Source: Papilionanthe hookeriana x Papilionanthe teres
Taxonomy: Eukaryota > Streptophyta > Magnoliopsida > Asparagales > Orchidaceae
Direction: 5' to 3'
Assembly (NCBI GenBank): GCA_022702705.1
Contig: CM040423.1
Coordinates: 116,865,738 to 116,929,737 of the forward strand
Length of the DNA stretch: 64,000 nucleotides
Part shown: positions 19,981 to 32,230 of the stretch, piece after piece
Layout: every line of letters starts with the position of its first letter
Numbering within the stretch: position 1 is the stretch's first letter
Made by a program: the position numbers and the translations under genes
The notes under the pieces: generated by a model
Database searches by the model: none
What the model saw: only the letters and a program-made list of their open reading frames with translations
What the model was told of the DNA's origin: nothing

Positions 19981-21429
19981 TTATAGACTGGGGGCGCCGC
20001 TGTAGATCTCAAAAGATTTATTATAAAAATGATCTAACACGACATTCAATGATCAACACGACAGTCAATGAATAATGTTTTATCCCAATGGATAAAGACA
20101 ATATGTTAAGATGAGTTCAGTCATTTAGATAAGGGAATTCTTTTAGGGTCAATGGAACCAGAATTATTCACTTACCTTACGAGTGTAATATAAGACTTAT
20201 ATTGATTACGGGTTCTCATTCCTATAAAGGCAAGCCTTCGTAGTTAATTACATTTTCTGGTCAACCCTAATAAAAACATCCAGATTATTATGGCAAGTCA
20301 ACTTGCTAGAGATCGAACTTTAACAATTGAAGGGTCCAAATTAGAAGAATTAAGTCCAATGGATGAGACTTACAATCCAATGACAACACTTCATAGGAAA
20401 GGCCCAAGATATAGGGATTCATTTACCCAATTTAGAGAATCTATACTCAAGGTAATGTCTGAATATTCTTGGAAAAGGAGTGATAAGGAATTTGAACCAA
20501 AATTATTTTGAATTGGATTTGAATTGAATTTGAATTAAACTTTAACTAGATTTTACTGTGAGTTTGAAGTCAAATGTTGAATGATTGATATAGGATTTGA
20601 TAGACAATTATAATTTTAAAGCCTAGATTAAAGATAAAATTAGATAGAAAAAAAGATTTCTAGGTGAGAAATTAGACCCTAGACTCTATATGGAGTTCTA
20701 TAAGTGGACTAACCTAGAATTTAGGAATAACATTCTCGGTCAAGATAGCCATGGTTTTCCATTTTCCTGGGAAAATTGGTATCCGTTGACTATGACCAGT
20801 CTCATAACCAAGAATCTTTCTTATATGCTAGAGCATGTGGGATTTATAGTTTTGAAGCTGTCTGAAACACCAGTTTAACCAATATTGACCATTGAGGTTA
20901 AATGTTGACCTTTTAGGTTAGTAGGCTTGGACACTGGGTCGGGAATTGACCAGTTTGACCAAAGTTGACAATTTAGGTCAAAAGTTGACCAAATCAGGGT
21001 TTGTCATTCCTGATTGGATCATTTAAGAATGTCATTAAAATTTAGATTAAAAGGCCTTATTAAGTTTTTACCCTGGTCATTAGGGTTCATTAACTATCAT
21101 TGGGACCTTTCACAGAAGTGAGGTCAACAGAGTAGTGATCATACCTTAAGGAATATAAATCCAACAAATTCTGACGAAATCAGCTCTAAAATGATCCAAT
21201 TTAGTGATGTCTTAGGCTCCTATTTCGCAAAATCTAGAGGTTGAAGATGATTGGGGTGTTAAAAATGGCAATTTTTCAGGTTTTTGACTGCAGAAAATTG
21301 ATTTTTGCGAACCGGCGCCTATGCGCGAGGCATACGGCGCTTAGTAGCAAAATTTGGCTCTTATGCGTCGTCATTTTTTGCTCTTAGCTGCCAGTGCCCA
21401 AATTTTGCCAATCAAGTTAGTTCCATCAA
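19981..21429. other. Unassigned AT-rich region between element remnants
   Basis: Contains a 73-codon ORF (20290-20511, plus) and a 62-codon ORF (20690-20878, plus), neither recognised. A cluster of TTGAC motifs lies at 20884-20990, and a GC-rich stretch with GGCGCCTATGCGCG at about 21308-21400. The last resembles the GC-rich module found before ORF3 and in the LTRs of neighbouring elements. It may therefore be a further fragment of element B, on the minus strand, but no LTR could be aligned. Confidence 0.4.
20884..20990. repeat. Cluster of TTGAC(C) motifs
   Basis: TTGACC or TTGACA occurs six times on the plus strand (starting at about 20885, 20904, 20946, 20956, 20965, 20984) and GGTCAA once (20976). 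Imperfect short units of the type 'GTTGACC-A/T-rich-AGGTTA' repeat. TTGAC is the core of the W-box bound by WRKY factors, but the setting is a repeat with no gene nearby. Confidence 0.5.
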
Positions 21430-21769
21430 AAATCCGAGTTAATCACCTTAAATCACTTCAAATAATTATTTCTCCCCATAAGCTCTTCTAATACTCCAAA
21501 AGTACACTTTAATCTCCATCGATTCCAAACAAATTTCACAGAAACACAAACTTATATTACTTGAATATCAAAACACACATAATACAAAATAAAAATTTCT
21601 ATCCAAACACTTTGGATGAAATTCCCCAATACATAAGTTCAAACATATGTAATAAACAAAAACTTATATCATTAAGATGTAACATACACATGTAAAGTGC
21701 AACAAACACAAAAATAAATCTCAAACACTTAAAACAATAAACACACATAACCACAAGACCACACAAAAT

Positions 21770-22173
21770 TTAATTCCAATCTCCATTAGGTGGATTATAT
21801 CCAGAACCACCATTAGCTTCATTTGAACTATCCGGAATGTAAATCTGATAAAACGGGCAATGATTGAAAGCTCTTACATCTTCTTCTTCTATCCATTTGT
21901 TCTTCAGAAACATCACTATATCCACTTCTTCCACATGACTTGTATGACTGAATTGCATTTTGAGTTTCCATCTAATGTGCGCTAAATGTGCATTAATTTA
22001 ATTTACCTTTGCATCAATATACTCCACATTGGTCTCGATCTTCGTAATCCTTTCTACTATTCCTTGGATACTCACAGTCAGAAATCCATTATATAACTCT
22101 TGTGCACTATCACAAATAAACTTCTTCTTGTTGGCAACCTCTTTCTTCTTATATTTGCTCTCCTAAGAAGACA
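21770..22173 (-). pseudogene. ORF3 C-terminal remnant of element B
   Basis: Minus-strand reading from an ATG near 22173 gives a Lys-rich start, then a charged coiled-coil-like stretch (GIVERITKIETNVEYID), stops, and the open part 21958-21770. That part ends in NHCPFYQIYIP followed by a Gly/Asn-rich acidic tail. This matches the C-terminal layout of ORF3 in elements A and D (coil, then 'CPxY' motif, then tail). The conserved N-terminal domain is missing, so this is a truncation. Confidence 0.6.
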
Positions 22174-22374
22174 TTTTTGCACTCAAAATACTCTTTTTAA
22201 GACTCAGAAATGAAAATAAGAATTAGGGCAAGTATCTCATAAATTCATGGCCTTTTTATAGACTTAGGAAGCCTTAAAACCGACTCTAGACTTTTTAGAA
22301 CTCCTTAATAATTCCATAAACTACTCACCCACAATTTAGGCTTCTAGAACCTTAATTTTCACTTTTTTTTTATA

Positions 22375-22420
22375 ACTATGGCGTCTATGAGCCAACCAAC
22401 GGTGCATAGCCGCAAGTGCA
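22375..22420 (-). promoter_or_regulatory. GC-rich module upstream of ORF3 in element B
   Basis: GGCGTCTATGAGCC and GGTGCATAGCCGC (read on the plus strand) form a degenerate dyad pair about 200 bp upstream of the ORF3 remnant on the minus strand. The placement parallels the dyad clusters ahead of both ORF3 copies in element A, with a different core resembling GGCGCCTATGCGCC. Confidence 0.45.
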
Positions 22421-22595
22421 CATTTTGGCACAGTTCTGCCAAACATCAAAATTTTCATTCTGACTCCTCTATGTCATCAAATAAGGTCAAATAAACACCA
22501 CTATAACATAAAAAACTCCAAAATGCTACCATATTTCTCAAATCAAACCAAATAAAAGCACACAAAGCAAACATAAAGTAAATTACACCGATAAA

Positions 22596-22646
22596 TATGG
22601 GTTGGCTCCCACAAAGCGCTTGGTTTAACGTCATCAGCCTGACATA
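22596..22646 (-). other. Conserved post-pol block with hairpin (element B)
   Basis: On the minus strand, 10 bases after the pol stop, the block reads GACGTTAAACCAAGCGCTT and then the stem TGTGGG/CCCATA (22613-22608 and 22601-22596) with loop AGCCAA. It matches 8749-8800 of element A, and the one stem difference is a G-U pair. Confidence 0.75.
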
Positions 22647-22654
22647 CCTAAAGC

Positions 22655-24189
22655 TTACTCTGAGTGTCCCAACATTAGATTCTCATTAGGTTTAAATTAA
22701 TCGACCGAAAAGTAAGATTTAAGTCTATGACCATTCACTTTAAATATTTTTCCAGTCTTAGAATCTTTAATATCCACAGCTCCATATGAATAAACTTTCA
22801 TCATAATAAATGGGCCCATCTACCTGGACTTAAGTTTTCCAGCAAAAATTCTTAATCAAGCATTATATAGTAAAACTTTTTGCACTGGTTCAAGATTTTT
22901 AGTAGGAATCTTCTGATCATGCCACAACTTCATATTTTCTTTATAAATTATAGTATTTTCATAATATTCATTCCTTATATCTTCAAGCTCATTTAATTAC
23001 AACAATCTCTTTTCTCCAAAATCTTTCAAATTATATTAAACTCTTTTATAGCCCAATATGCTTTATGCGCAAGTTCAACTGGTAAATGGCAAGCTTTTCC
23101 AAAAATTAACCTATATGGGGACATTCCTATAGTAGTTTTTGTAAGAAGTCCTATATGCCCTCAAAGCATAATCCAATTTGATTGACCAATCCTTTCTATT
23201 TGGATTAACTGTCTTTTCCAATATTCTTTTAGATTCATGATTGGATAATTCAACCAAACCACTTGTCTGCAGATAATAAGTTGTAGTAATGCGATGATTA
23301 ATATGATATTTCTGTTCTAACTTCTCCATAATAGCATTCTTAAATGACTTCCCCCATCAGTTATGATTACTCTTGGTATTCCAAATCTGCAAAAGATATT
23401 CTTATTTAAAAACTTTGCAACACTTTGAGCATCACATCGAGGTAAAACAACTTCTATCCATTTAGATACATAATCTACTGCCATTAAAATGTATGTATTT
23501 CCAAAAGATGGTATAAATTTTCCCATGAAATCTAATCCCCAAACGTCAAATATTTCAACTTTCAACATATAATTGAGAGGCATCTCATTTCTTCTAGAAA
23601 TATTTCCTACACGTTGACATCGATCACAATTTTTAATATAAACATTAACATCCTTAAAAATTGTAGGCCAATAAAATCTAGATTGTAAGATTTTATATGA
23701 AGTTTTATCAACTCCAAAATGTCCTCCATAATCAGAATTATGACATTTTTGAATAATTTCATAAGTTTCTTCTAAAGGCACACATCTAAAAATAATCAAA
23801 TCCTTTCCTTGTTTATATAAAAATGGGTCATCCCAAAAATAAGTCCTAGCTTCAGATAGAAATTTCTTATTCTCCTGGTATGTCAAACCATAGGGTAAAA
23901 TATCACTGACAATAAAGTTTACAATGTCAGTATACCATCGAACACACCACTCATTAACAACAAACAATTTTTCATCAGGAAAATTTTCATTAATTTCTTC
24001 AGCATCACAGAGAGATTTTTCAGTTTCAAGTTTGGACAGATGATCAGCAATTTCATTATCAGTACCCTTCCTATCTACTATCTCGAAATCAAATTTTTGC
24101 AAAAGAGGAATCCATCTAATAAATCTTGGTTTTGCATCCTTCTTCTTCATTAAATACTTAATAGCAGAATGATCAGTATTCACCACACA
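22655..24189 (-). pseudogene. pol: Integrase of element B, disrupted
   Basis: From 24186 the frame is open to 23317. It holds the linker RFIRWIPLLQKFDFEIV, ADHLSKLE, and an HHCC zinc-binding part with CHNSDYGGHFG and CDRCQRVGN. The core follows with WGLDFMGKF (first Asp) and IITDGGSHL (second Asp). A frameshift at 23317-23329 precedes the Glu region (SNHESKRILEKTVNPNRKDW). Further stops interrupt the C-terminal part, which still ends with GKIFKVNGHRLKSYF. The stop codon is at 22655-22657. It is better preserved in its first half than element A. Confidence 0.88.
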
Positions 24190-25560
24190 TTTAGTCCAAT
24201 TAAATATGATCTGAACTTATCAAAGGCAAATACTATAGCTAATAAGTTTTTCTCAGTAGTGGTATAATTAATTTGAGCTTCATTAAGAGTTTTAATAGCA
24301 TAGTAAATCATTTTAAAAATCTTATCATATTTCTGACCTAAAACAGCTCCATTAGCATAATCATTAGCATCACACATTAATTCAAAAGGTTTTTCCCAGT
24401 TAAGTGAAACTATAATAGGTGCAATAATTAGTTTTTCTTTTAAAGTTTCAAAAGCTTTTAGGCAATCATCATCAAAATTAAAAATCACATATTTTTCCAG
24501 TAAACGACATAAAGGCTTCAAAATTTGTGAGAAGTCTTCAATATAACGCCTGTAAAATCCAGCATGTCCCAGAAAACTTCTAATTCCCCTTACATTAGTT
24601 GGGCAAGGTAAATTAGATATCACTTGAATTTTTACAGGATCTACTTCCATACTATTTTCTGATATACGATGTCCCAAAATAATTCCTCCTGCTACCATAA
24701 ATTGTCATTTCTCCCAGTCACGGACCAAATTAGTTTCTTCACAGCATTTCAGAACTTTAGATATTTGTTCTGAACATAATTCAAATGAAATTCCAAATAC
24801 TAAAAAGTCATCCATAAAATCTTCAATTCCTTTTTCTATTATATCACAGAAAATTGCCATCATACATCTTTGAAATATAACAAGGGCCTTACATAAACCA
24901 AATGTCATTCTTTTAAAAGAAAATGTACCATAAGGACTAGTAAACGTTGTTTTCTCTTGATCCTCGAGAGCAATTTGAATTTAGTGGTAACCAATATATC
25001 CATCCTGAAAATAAAAATATTTATGCCTAGTCAGTCTATCCAACATCTAATCTAGAAAAGGAAGGGGAAAATGGTCTTTCCTGGTGGCAAGGTTTAATTT
25101 TCTATAATCCATGCATATTCGCCACCCTATAACTTGTCTTACTGATATTATTTCATTCTTTTCATTCACAGTTACAGTAACTCCTCCTTTCTTAGGTACA
25201 CAACGAATAGGACTAACCCATGCACTATCTGAAATAGGGTAGATAATTCCAGCATCTAACCACTTTAGGATTTCTTTCTCAACAACTTCTTTCATGATAG
25301 GATTTAAACTTCTTTGAGGATCAGCCTGAGGTTTTCAGTTATCCTCCATAAGGATTCTATGCATACAAATTGAAGGACTGATTCCTTTAATATTAGTTAT
25401 TGTCCATCTAAAGGCTTTCTTATATTTCTTCAAAATTTCAAGCAAACTCTCTTCTTCTCTTTTAGTTAATTGAGAGGAAATTATAACTGACAAAGTTGAG
25501 GAATCACCTAAAAAGGCATACTATAAATGATTAGGAAGCATCATTAAATCAATTTCATGA
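24190..25560 (-). pseudogene. pol: Reverse transcriptase and RNase H of element B
   Basis: RT begins near 25560 with the connecting segment ISPSICMHRIL. Then come ILKWLDAGIIYPISDSAWVS, WRICMDYRKLN, TFGLCKAL and the catalytic FMDDF (in 24705-24908). RNase H in 24180-24698 shows GHRISENSMEVDP, IRSFLGHAGFYRRYIEDFS, FELMCDANDYANGAVLGQ and the TTTEKNLLAIVFAFDKFRSY end. Stops near 25047, 24975 and 24702 interrupt the frame, and a stop near 24180 separates the integrase. Confidence 0.88.
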
Positions 25561-25789
25561 GGTTTTCCAATTGATTGACCAAAAGAAACATTTTTATCAG
25601 TCATGCCAACATATCAAAATTTTCATGAACATATTTTAAATCTTCCTCATGAAAATCTTCAGTATTTTGTAATTCCTCTTCTTACTTGTGTTCCAATTCT
25701 GTACATTAAGATTTCTCTTCATAAGTTGACTTGAAATGACATTCACTCAAATATTTGATACCATTCATCATCTTTACCTCCTGCAATAT

Positions 25790-26294
25790 ATTTCATTGAC
25801 TTTGAAATATTGAATGTAACAGTTTGATCATTAACTCGCATCGTTAATTACCCTTTTTGGACATCTATCATCACTCTGCTTATGTCTAGGAATTGTCTCC
25901 CTAAAATTATGGCTATCTCTTTATCTTCATCCATATCTAACACAATGAAATCAACATAAAAGATAATTTGATTCACTTTCACCAAAACATCTTCTATAAC
26001 TCTTTTATGATATGTGATCGAATGATCAGTTAATTGTTGATCTATAGTAGTAGGGGTTATTTCTCCTAATCCCAGTCTTCTGAATATTGATAAAGACACA
26101 AGGTTAATGCTTGCACCCAAATCACATAAAGCTTTTCCAAAAAATTTGTCTTTGATTGCACATGGAATTGTGAAACTTCCAGGATCTTTAAGCTTTCGAG
26201 GAAGCTTTTTCTGAGTTATAGCGCTACACTCTTCATAAAGTGCAATAGTCTCATTATCTTCAAACTTCCTCTTTTTGTTGAGAATATCCTTCAT
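25790..26294 (-). pseudogene. pol: Protease region of element B
   Basis: Minus-strand 26294-25848 is open. It reads MKDILNKKRKFEDNETIALY, GSFTIPCAIKDKFFGKALCD, LCDLGASINLVSL (active site), then DFIVLDMDEDKEIAIILGRQ. It aligns residue for residue with element A 5100-5560. The downstream part to about 25790 covers the QVTFNI-like end. The neighbouring linker to RT (25790-25560) has several stops. Confidence 0.85.
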
Positions 26295-28149
26295 AAATTA
26301 CAATTAGTTTGACATTTGTTCTAAGTCTTCAACAAATAGAATGTTGATTGTAAGCTTCTTAAATATCTCTAAGAATTTTGAAAAATGCTTATCCAACTTT
26401 TGTTATCGAAGTCTCAGAGGAAATGGAGGTGGTGGCTTTTCTAAATCAACCTTAGGTGGAGAAATAGGTCTTTCCAAACCATTCAGAGCGTCCTCTTTTG
26501 GTTTTTCAATTTTTTCTTTCTCAACTTCAGTCTCTTTTTGAACTCTACTTTCCAATTCTCTTCCACTTCTCAACTGAATAGCTTGTACTTGCTCTTTAGT
26601 CTTTTCTCTTGGATTTATTTCAATATTACTAGGAAGCGTTCCTTGCAATCTATTACTTAATGAATTGGCAATTTGTCCCAATTGATTCTCAATATTTCTA
26701 ATTATAGCTCCTTGGCATTGTAATTGATTTCCCATTTATAACACCATTTCTTTAATAGACAACTTCTTCTCCTTAAATTGTGAAGCATTGTTGAAACCTG
26801 GAGGATAGGTTGATCTATAACTATTATTCCCTTAGTTGTTCTAGTTTCCCAATGGGTTTACTTGGTTGTTCCCCCATTGTTGATTACTACCACCTTGATT
26901 ATTGGTATTCAGTTAAAGTTTAGATGGTTTTTCCAACCTGGGCTATAATAATTGAAATATGGGTTATTAAGCTTACTTATGGCATTCAAGGTTTTTGATG
27001 AAATTTGAGAATCAACCATTTGGCCTGATAAATTTTCTTCAATCATGGAAGCTGGCTGAGAAAAAATCATTCCAAATTGGTCCATCTTCCTAAAATTACA
27101 GCAACTTGATTTGTTAGCATCGCAAAAAGAATCATTTTCATGAATTTCTACTACCTTTTTAGGATTTAACCTTTCAGAAGGTCATTAAAAATAAAGTTTG
27201 AGAATCAACCATTTGGCCTAATGAATTTTCTTCAATCATGGAAATTGGCTGAGAAAAATTCATCCCAAATTGGTCTATCTTCCTTGAAATTGAAGAAACT
27301 TGATTTGCTAGCATTGCAAAAGCATCATTTTCATGAATGTTGGCTACCTTTTTAGGATTTAACCTTTCAAAAGGACATTGAAAATTATTAGTAGTTATTT
27401 CTTCAATTAAAGCATAAGCATCAACAAACTGTTTAGACATCAATGAACCACCAGCAGCGGCATCGATAATAGATCTAAGAGATCCAACTAATCCATTGTA
27501 AAAGGTCTGAATTATTAACCAATCTGGTAATAAATGATGTGGACACTTTCTAAAGAGATCTTTAAAACGTTCCCATGATTCAAATAAAGATTCCCCTTCA
27601 AACTGACAAAAAGATCTAATATCATTTCTAAGCTTCGCCGTCTTCGATGGTGGAAAATATTTAGCAATGAATTTTTGTGCTAAATCACCCCAAGTTCTGA
27701 TAGATCCATGTGCGAAAAAATTTAACCAAATCTTAGCTTTATCCCTTAGTGAAAAAGGAAAAATTCTAAGTCTAATAACATCGTCTAAAACACCATTGTA
27801 TTTAAAAGTAGTGCACACTACTAGGAAAATTGCAAGATATAAATTAGGATCTTCAGTTGGTGCTCCCCCAAACTGATTATTAGATACCATCTGGATAATA
27901 ATAGGTTTAAGTTCAAATGAATTAGCACCTACAGCAGGGTGTACCACCATGAAGTTCATTCACTGTAGGGTTAGCAAAATCTCTTAAAGTTCTAAATTCT
28001 TGATGGATTTCAACATTTTGATGATCTTGTTCTGCCATTTTTTGAATATTTTTATCTTTTTATGTATTTTTAATTTTTTTGATTTTTTTCATAGTTCTCT
28101 CTAATTCAGAATCGTAAGGCACAAGTCCCTTAGAACCTAAACTACGCAT
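26295..28149 (-). pseudogene. gag: gag of element B, with internal tandem duplication
   Basis: The start is set at the ATG at 28149 (MRSLGSKGLVPYDSELERT), which matches the N-terminus of element A gag. A TAA follows near 28060, and a frameshift lies near 27960. From 27959 the frame is open to 27174: NSFELKPIIIQMV, NQFGGAPTEDPNLYLAIFL, FSLRDKAKIWLNFF, KFIAKYFPPSKTAKLRNDI, then the ALIEEITTNNFQ region. About 190 bp coding the region after it are tandemly duplicated (27000-27380), the outer copy with more damage. The C-terminal part (26735-26403) is Gln-rich, then Glu/Lys-rich and ends proline-rich. No zinc knuckle was seen. Confidence 0.85.
27000..27380 (-). repeat. Tandem duplication inside element B gag
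   Basis: Two copies, about 27004-27181 and 27194-27378, both start TTTGAGAATCAACCATTTGG on the plus strand and end with GGATTTAACCTTTC. They differ at several positions, so the duplication is not recent. Confidence 0.8.
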
Positions 28150-28248
28150 ATACAATTAACAAAATAAAATAAAACACACTAAGAAAAATAATGAAAAGTA
28201 AAAACTTAATTTTTATTAAATTTCCTTTAAATGATATTTTAATTAATT

Positions 28249-28266
28249 TCCCCGACAACAACGCCA
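28249..28266 (-). other. Primer-binding site, tRNA-Asp type (element B)
   Basis: On the minus strand it reads TGGCG, then TTGTTGTCGGGGA, six bases after the 5' LTR end. It has two differences from a perfect tRNA-Asp complement. A second, weaker PBS-like stretch lies inside the LTR end (about 28336-28354). Confidence 0.85.
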
Positions 28267-28272
28267 AAAACT

Positions 28273-30052
28273 TGATCCTCGAATATTTATGCTCGCATTT
28301 TCCACTTTATATTTCTTTTCAATGATAATATCTCTTCCCCTTGCAACAGCTCCAAAAACTTGATTCCAAAGCAAATAAGAGATATATTTTAATTATTTAT
28401 AATAAGAGATACTACGCAAGTATACATATCGTTTATCAAGTAATATAAGACTTTTTTATTAAGCCCCGAGATATCAAACCCACAGGGAAATGTCTAAAAT
28501 TTTAAAGGAATAAGAAAAATAACTTTTTACTTTTTAAAATGATTTTAAAAAGTATGTTTTGGGATATAAAGTTTTTCAAATTTATTTTTGATATTTTCTG
28601 AATAAAAAGTAAAGCAAACAACTAAAGTTAACACAACTATAAGATATTATGAAAGCAAATGAGAATAAAATATCTTTTTCCTCTTTCAATGAATCTTTAA
28701 TAATTATGAAATTTCATGTTTGAAGTATCTAAATGTGTTGTGCCAAATAGAAGCAATTATATTCTTTACCCATACTTGGTTTTATAAAGAACATTGGTTA
28801 ATTTGAAGTTTTGAAATAATGTAGATGGGTTAGGCAGGGAAGATACTAGTTCTCACTCTAGAGTTCCCTCTATTCCCTCCACCTGGGGACTAACATAACA
28901 TAACAAAATTTAAAACAACAAACCAAATTAGGGGGCTTTAGCTTGTCACTCTAAACCCTCTAACTTTACTCCTCATTAAAAACATATCTTCCTATTTATT
29001 TACACCCAACCATATGGACTACAATTTTCACCCATACAATTGCATGTGATTCTTTCCAATTGTTGATTGAGATAATACTGCATCGGTTCTTACGTGTTCT
29101 CACAATAAATTTTAACATCTTAATTGATCAAGTCAAGAAGTAAATGAAGTGTAAGGTAGTGAATCATCACAACTTCTTCCAACATTGAATTCCTATACTT
29201 CACATAACTTCCTTCCATAATTTAATTACTTCAACATTTAAAAGGAAAAGGATAAAGAAAACTACTAAGAACTGATGGAGAAAACACAATCACAACTTGA
29301 TTTGAAAGCAGAAATCATAGTGAAAACACAACAAGTTTTATTTTAAAACCAAATGTAAAACAAAGATAAACACTTATCTAATAATCCTGTCCACAAGACT
29401 CTTGAAGTTCCTTTGAAACTTTGTTTTCCCCTTAGAAGATACAATAAAGGTTGGCGCCCAACTCAGTTGACTCCAAACCTCTATTATACTCTTAATAAAA
29501 ACTAGATACAATTGATAATAAAAGTGGTGAAGTGGAAAGGTGTGCTCTCAATAACTCTCTAACATAAACTTTACTCTTAACACTAATCACGCCCTCCAAC
29601 AACAACCCTTTTTCTGATCTTCAAATCTTCTTTTTAAAATTTTCTAAAAGGTTCCTTGGTGTCTCTTCAAATCATGTCCAGATTCAATATATCCACCAAA
29701 GAATGCATCTCTTCATTCAAATCTGCCGCCCAAAAGGAGTTAAGTAAGTTTAAACTATAAGTTGCTTCAAACATCCCTTGAAAATGATGCCAAATTTGAG
29801 TTAATTCGTATTTTTTTAACTGTGGCGCCTATGCGCCAAGGGTCCGGCTCTTAGGCGCCAGAGGCTAAAATTTTTCATACTTCAAATTTTGCTCCAAATT
29901 TTATCATCTTTTACTCCATTCATCATAGTCAGTCATTTTAATCATACCTACAAGAAAAACATAAATATACCTTCCATTAAAGTGCAATATCATCAAAAAT
30001 AGGTATAAAATGTATTTAAAAAAACTATATATTTTAGGTGTATTATTTTGCA
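28273..30052 (-). repeat. Element B 5' LTR
   Basis: Read on the minus strand it starts near TGCAAAATAATACACC and shares TTGATGATATTGCACTTTAA with other LTRs. It has a GC-rich dyad module (29822-29864) built on GGCGCC rather than GCCGACGGC, the shared block (28735-28900) and an embedded PBS-like stretch 88 bp before its end at 28273. The inner end is well placed by the PBS. The outer end (30052) rests on similarity to the solo LTR start and could be off by about 10 bp. Confidence 0.75.
29822..29864 (-). promoter_or_regulatory. GGCGCC-type dyad pair in the element B LTR
   Basis: GGCGCCTATGCGCC and the inverted-like CTTAGGCGCC lie 200-250 bp from the LTR start, the position of the GCCGACGGC clusters in element A. 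Element D has the same dyad type. Confidence 0.55.
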
Positions 30053-30299
30053 CGAACAGGAATAATAATAAACTTATTATTATTTATTTAGCGACTTTTG
30101 CAATTATTTTGATGTCATTATCTTATTTAATATGATTTTATAAGATTTAGAATTAGAGATTTAACATGCATATTTCATTTTGTAAGAAAAATTTATTTTA
30201 TTTTGTTTAACTTTATTTAATTACAAAATTTAGATCTAGTCACATACACTGTCCACATGGCTACATCAGAATGAATATCCTTCTTCAAATTTAACACAT

Positions 30300-32230
30300 A
30301 GTGTAGTATTTCTTTAGATATCGTTGATTTATCGGCAACACCAACTAATATGACTCTGCTGAGTAAACTTGTTCCACCACGAATGGCTCTTCCCAGGTCG
30401 GTTCAAATTTTCAATCTAACTTGCGGTGTGCAAGGATAGGCCTTATAAGAATGAGCGCTAGGTCACCAACTTTGAACGACCATTGGCAGAGTAATTTGTC
30501 GTGGGCATGAATCATCTTTTCTTGCTAAAGTTCCAAGTTCTGCTGCGCGAGCACTTTTTCGCTTCAAAGCCTTCCAATCCTGCAAGTCGTAACTAGAAAT
30601 TTTCTTCTATCGTAATTTGATTGGCAAGGGAAATCCGGAGCAACGATAACTAAACTTCTAGTGTAAGAACCACCTCAGACCCGTACATAAGTGTGTTGGG
30701 CGTAGACTGCTTCAGCATTTTGATTGTCATCTTGTAGGTACACAAAGCTTCCAGTAACTACTCGTGCCATCCTCGTTTATTTTCGTTGAGCGTCTTCTTT
30801 AGGATCTGAATAAGTGTCTTTTTGAGGGCTTCTACCAAGCCATTCGCTCTGTGGTAATAGATTTTAGAGTACCTCCAGTATATCCTATGACGTCTGACGA
30901 AGTTGTTAATTTAAGTGCTCTTGAAAATGGACCCATTATCAGAGATGATCATGCACGACATGCCGAAGAGGTAGACAACTTGATTCTTGAAGAATTGTAG
31001 AACTTACTGTGATGTGACTTTTTATAGCAGAACTGCCTCTGCCCATTTGGAGAAGTAATGCAGCTGCGAGTATAAAACTATGTACTCTTGCAAATGGAGG
31101 GTCTATCAACTCACTGTATCCGTGCCCTAGCACTCGAATGGCCACAAGACAATCGTGGTGTGCAGAACATTCGGAGGTTGGTGCAAGACCACCACATGCA
31201 TTTTACATTGATGACATTTCTTAGTTGTATCCAAAAGATGTTCATCATTGCTGGCCAGTAGTACCTGAGTCTTTTGATTTTCACATTCATCTTGGCCATA
31301 ACTGGTGAGCTCCACACAATCTGACATGTATTTTTTTGATAATTTTCCACGCTTCTGCCCTGCTCAGACATATTAGCCACATCTGATCGAATGATCTTTG
31401 ATACAAAACATTATCGATTAAGGCATACAACAAAGCTCTCTTCTGAATTTGATGCGCGATTGACTTGTCTTCTGGTAGTCTTCCTGTTTGCATATATTCT
31501 ATTAATGGCTGATGTCAATATTCTATATCATTTGCAACAGTAGCTGTTATCTCTTTTTTTTCCAAGCTTGTGCAAACTGTTAAGGTTGATTTGTGACAAA
31601 TCTTGACGTCCTTGCACTGTAAAATCTATAGGATCTTCAGGTGGACAAGCCAATTCTTTAGCAAGATTAGCTAAAGAATCTGCATGGGTATTAACTGCTC
31701 AAGGAATCCTATAGAACGTCACACTTGGAATTTGTTCCAACAATTTCTTATACTTGTGATATTATTTTAATCTCGGCTTCAAAATCTTATATTGTCCTGC
31801 CACTTGCTGTATGATGAGTTGTGAATCACCATAAATGACAATGTTTGTAATTTGCATTAATATTGCTAATTCTAGGCCAGATATTAGTTCTTCATATTCA
31901 GCTTCATTATTGGTACACGACTATGTCAAGTGGTAGGAAAATCTTAGCTTGGCCCGATCTGGCATCACAAAGATCAGACCAATTTGTGCTTTGCCTGGTA
32001 TCACTGTATGTTATCCTTTATCTCTTTGGGTTTATGATGCGCGATCAAAGTACATCTCCCAACATCTAGCACTGGGTTGTTCCACTTGTAGTATTTGCTC
32101 ATCTGGTAGTTCGTCGTTGAGCGGGGACTCGGCTGGCAGTGGATGAGCTACGAGAAAATCCGTAAGAGTTTTCCCTTTGATAGCGCAAAGGGGCACAAAA
32201 GTTATATCAAATTGCAATAGTATCATTGAC
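30300..32230 (-). pseudogene. pol: RNase H and integrase remnants of element C
   Basis: The RNase H linker is seen at 32226-32032 (MILLQFDITFVPLCAIKGKT, LTDFLVAHPLP, CWEMYFD). The integrase zinc region is seen at 31493-31127 (RALLYALIDNVLYQRSFD, KCHQCKMH, HQPPNVLHTT, WPFECW). Core pieces with a SDNGS motif and a YHRANGLVEA-like motif are readable with stops at about 30960-30780. Every frame is short, so the whole is long dead. Confidence 0.6.

Larger units (their letters stand above)
21430..30052 (-). mobile_element. Element B: Athila-like Ty3/gypsy element lacking a recognised 3' LTR
   Basis: On the minus strand the order is 5' LTR (30052-28273), primer site (28266-28249), gag, protease, RT, RNase H, integrase, post-pol hairpin and a truncated ORF3. 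No polypurine tract or 3' LTR was found beyond 21770, so this end is uncertain and was probably deleted or replaced. Protein similarity to element A is high along gag-pol, yet the LTR uses a different GC-rich dyad. No target-site duplication can be tested. Confidence 0.85.

Noticed and set aside
20290..20511. 73-codon ORF (plus) as a gene
   Set aside because: Within repeat-derived DNA, no recognisable domain, no promoter context; left unassigned.
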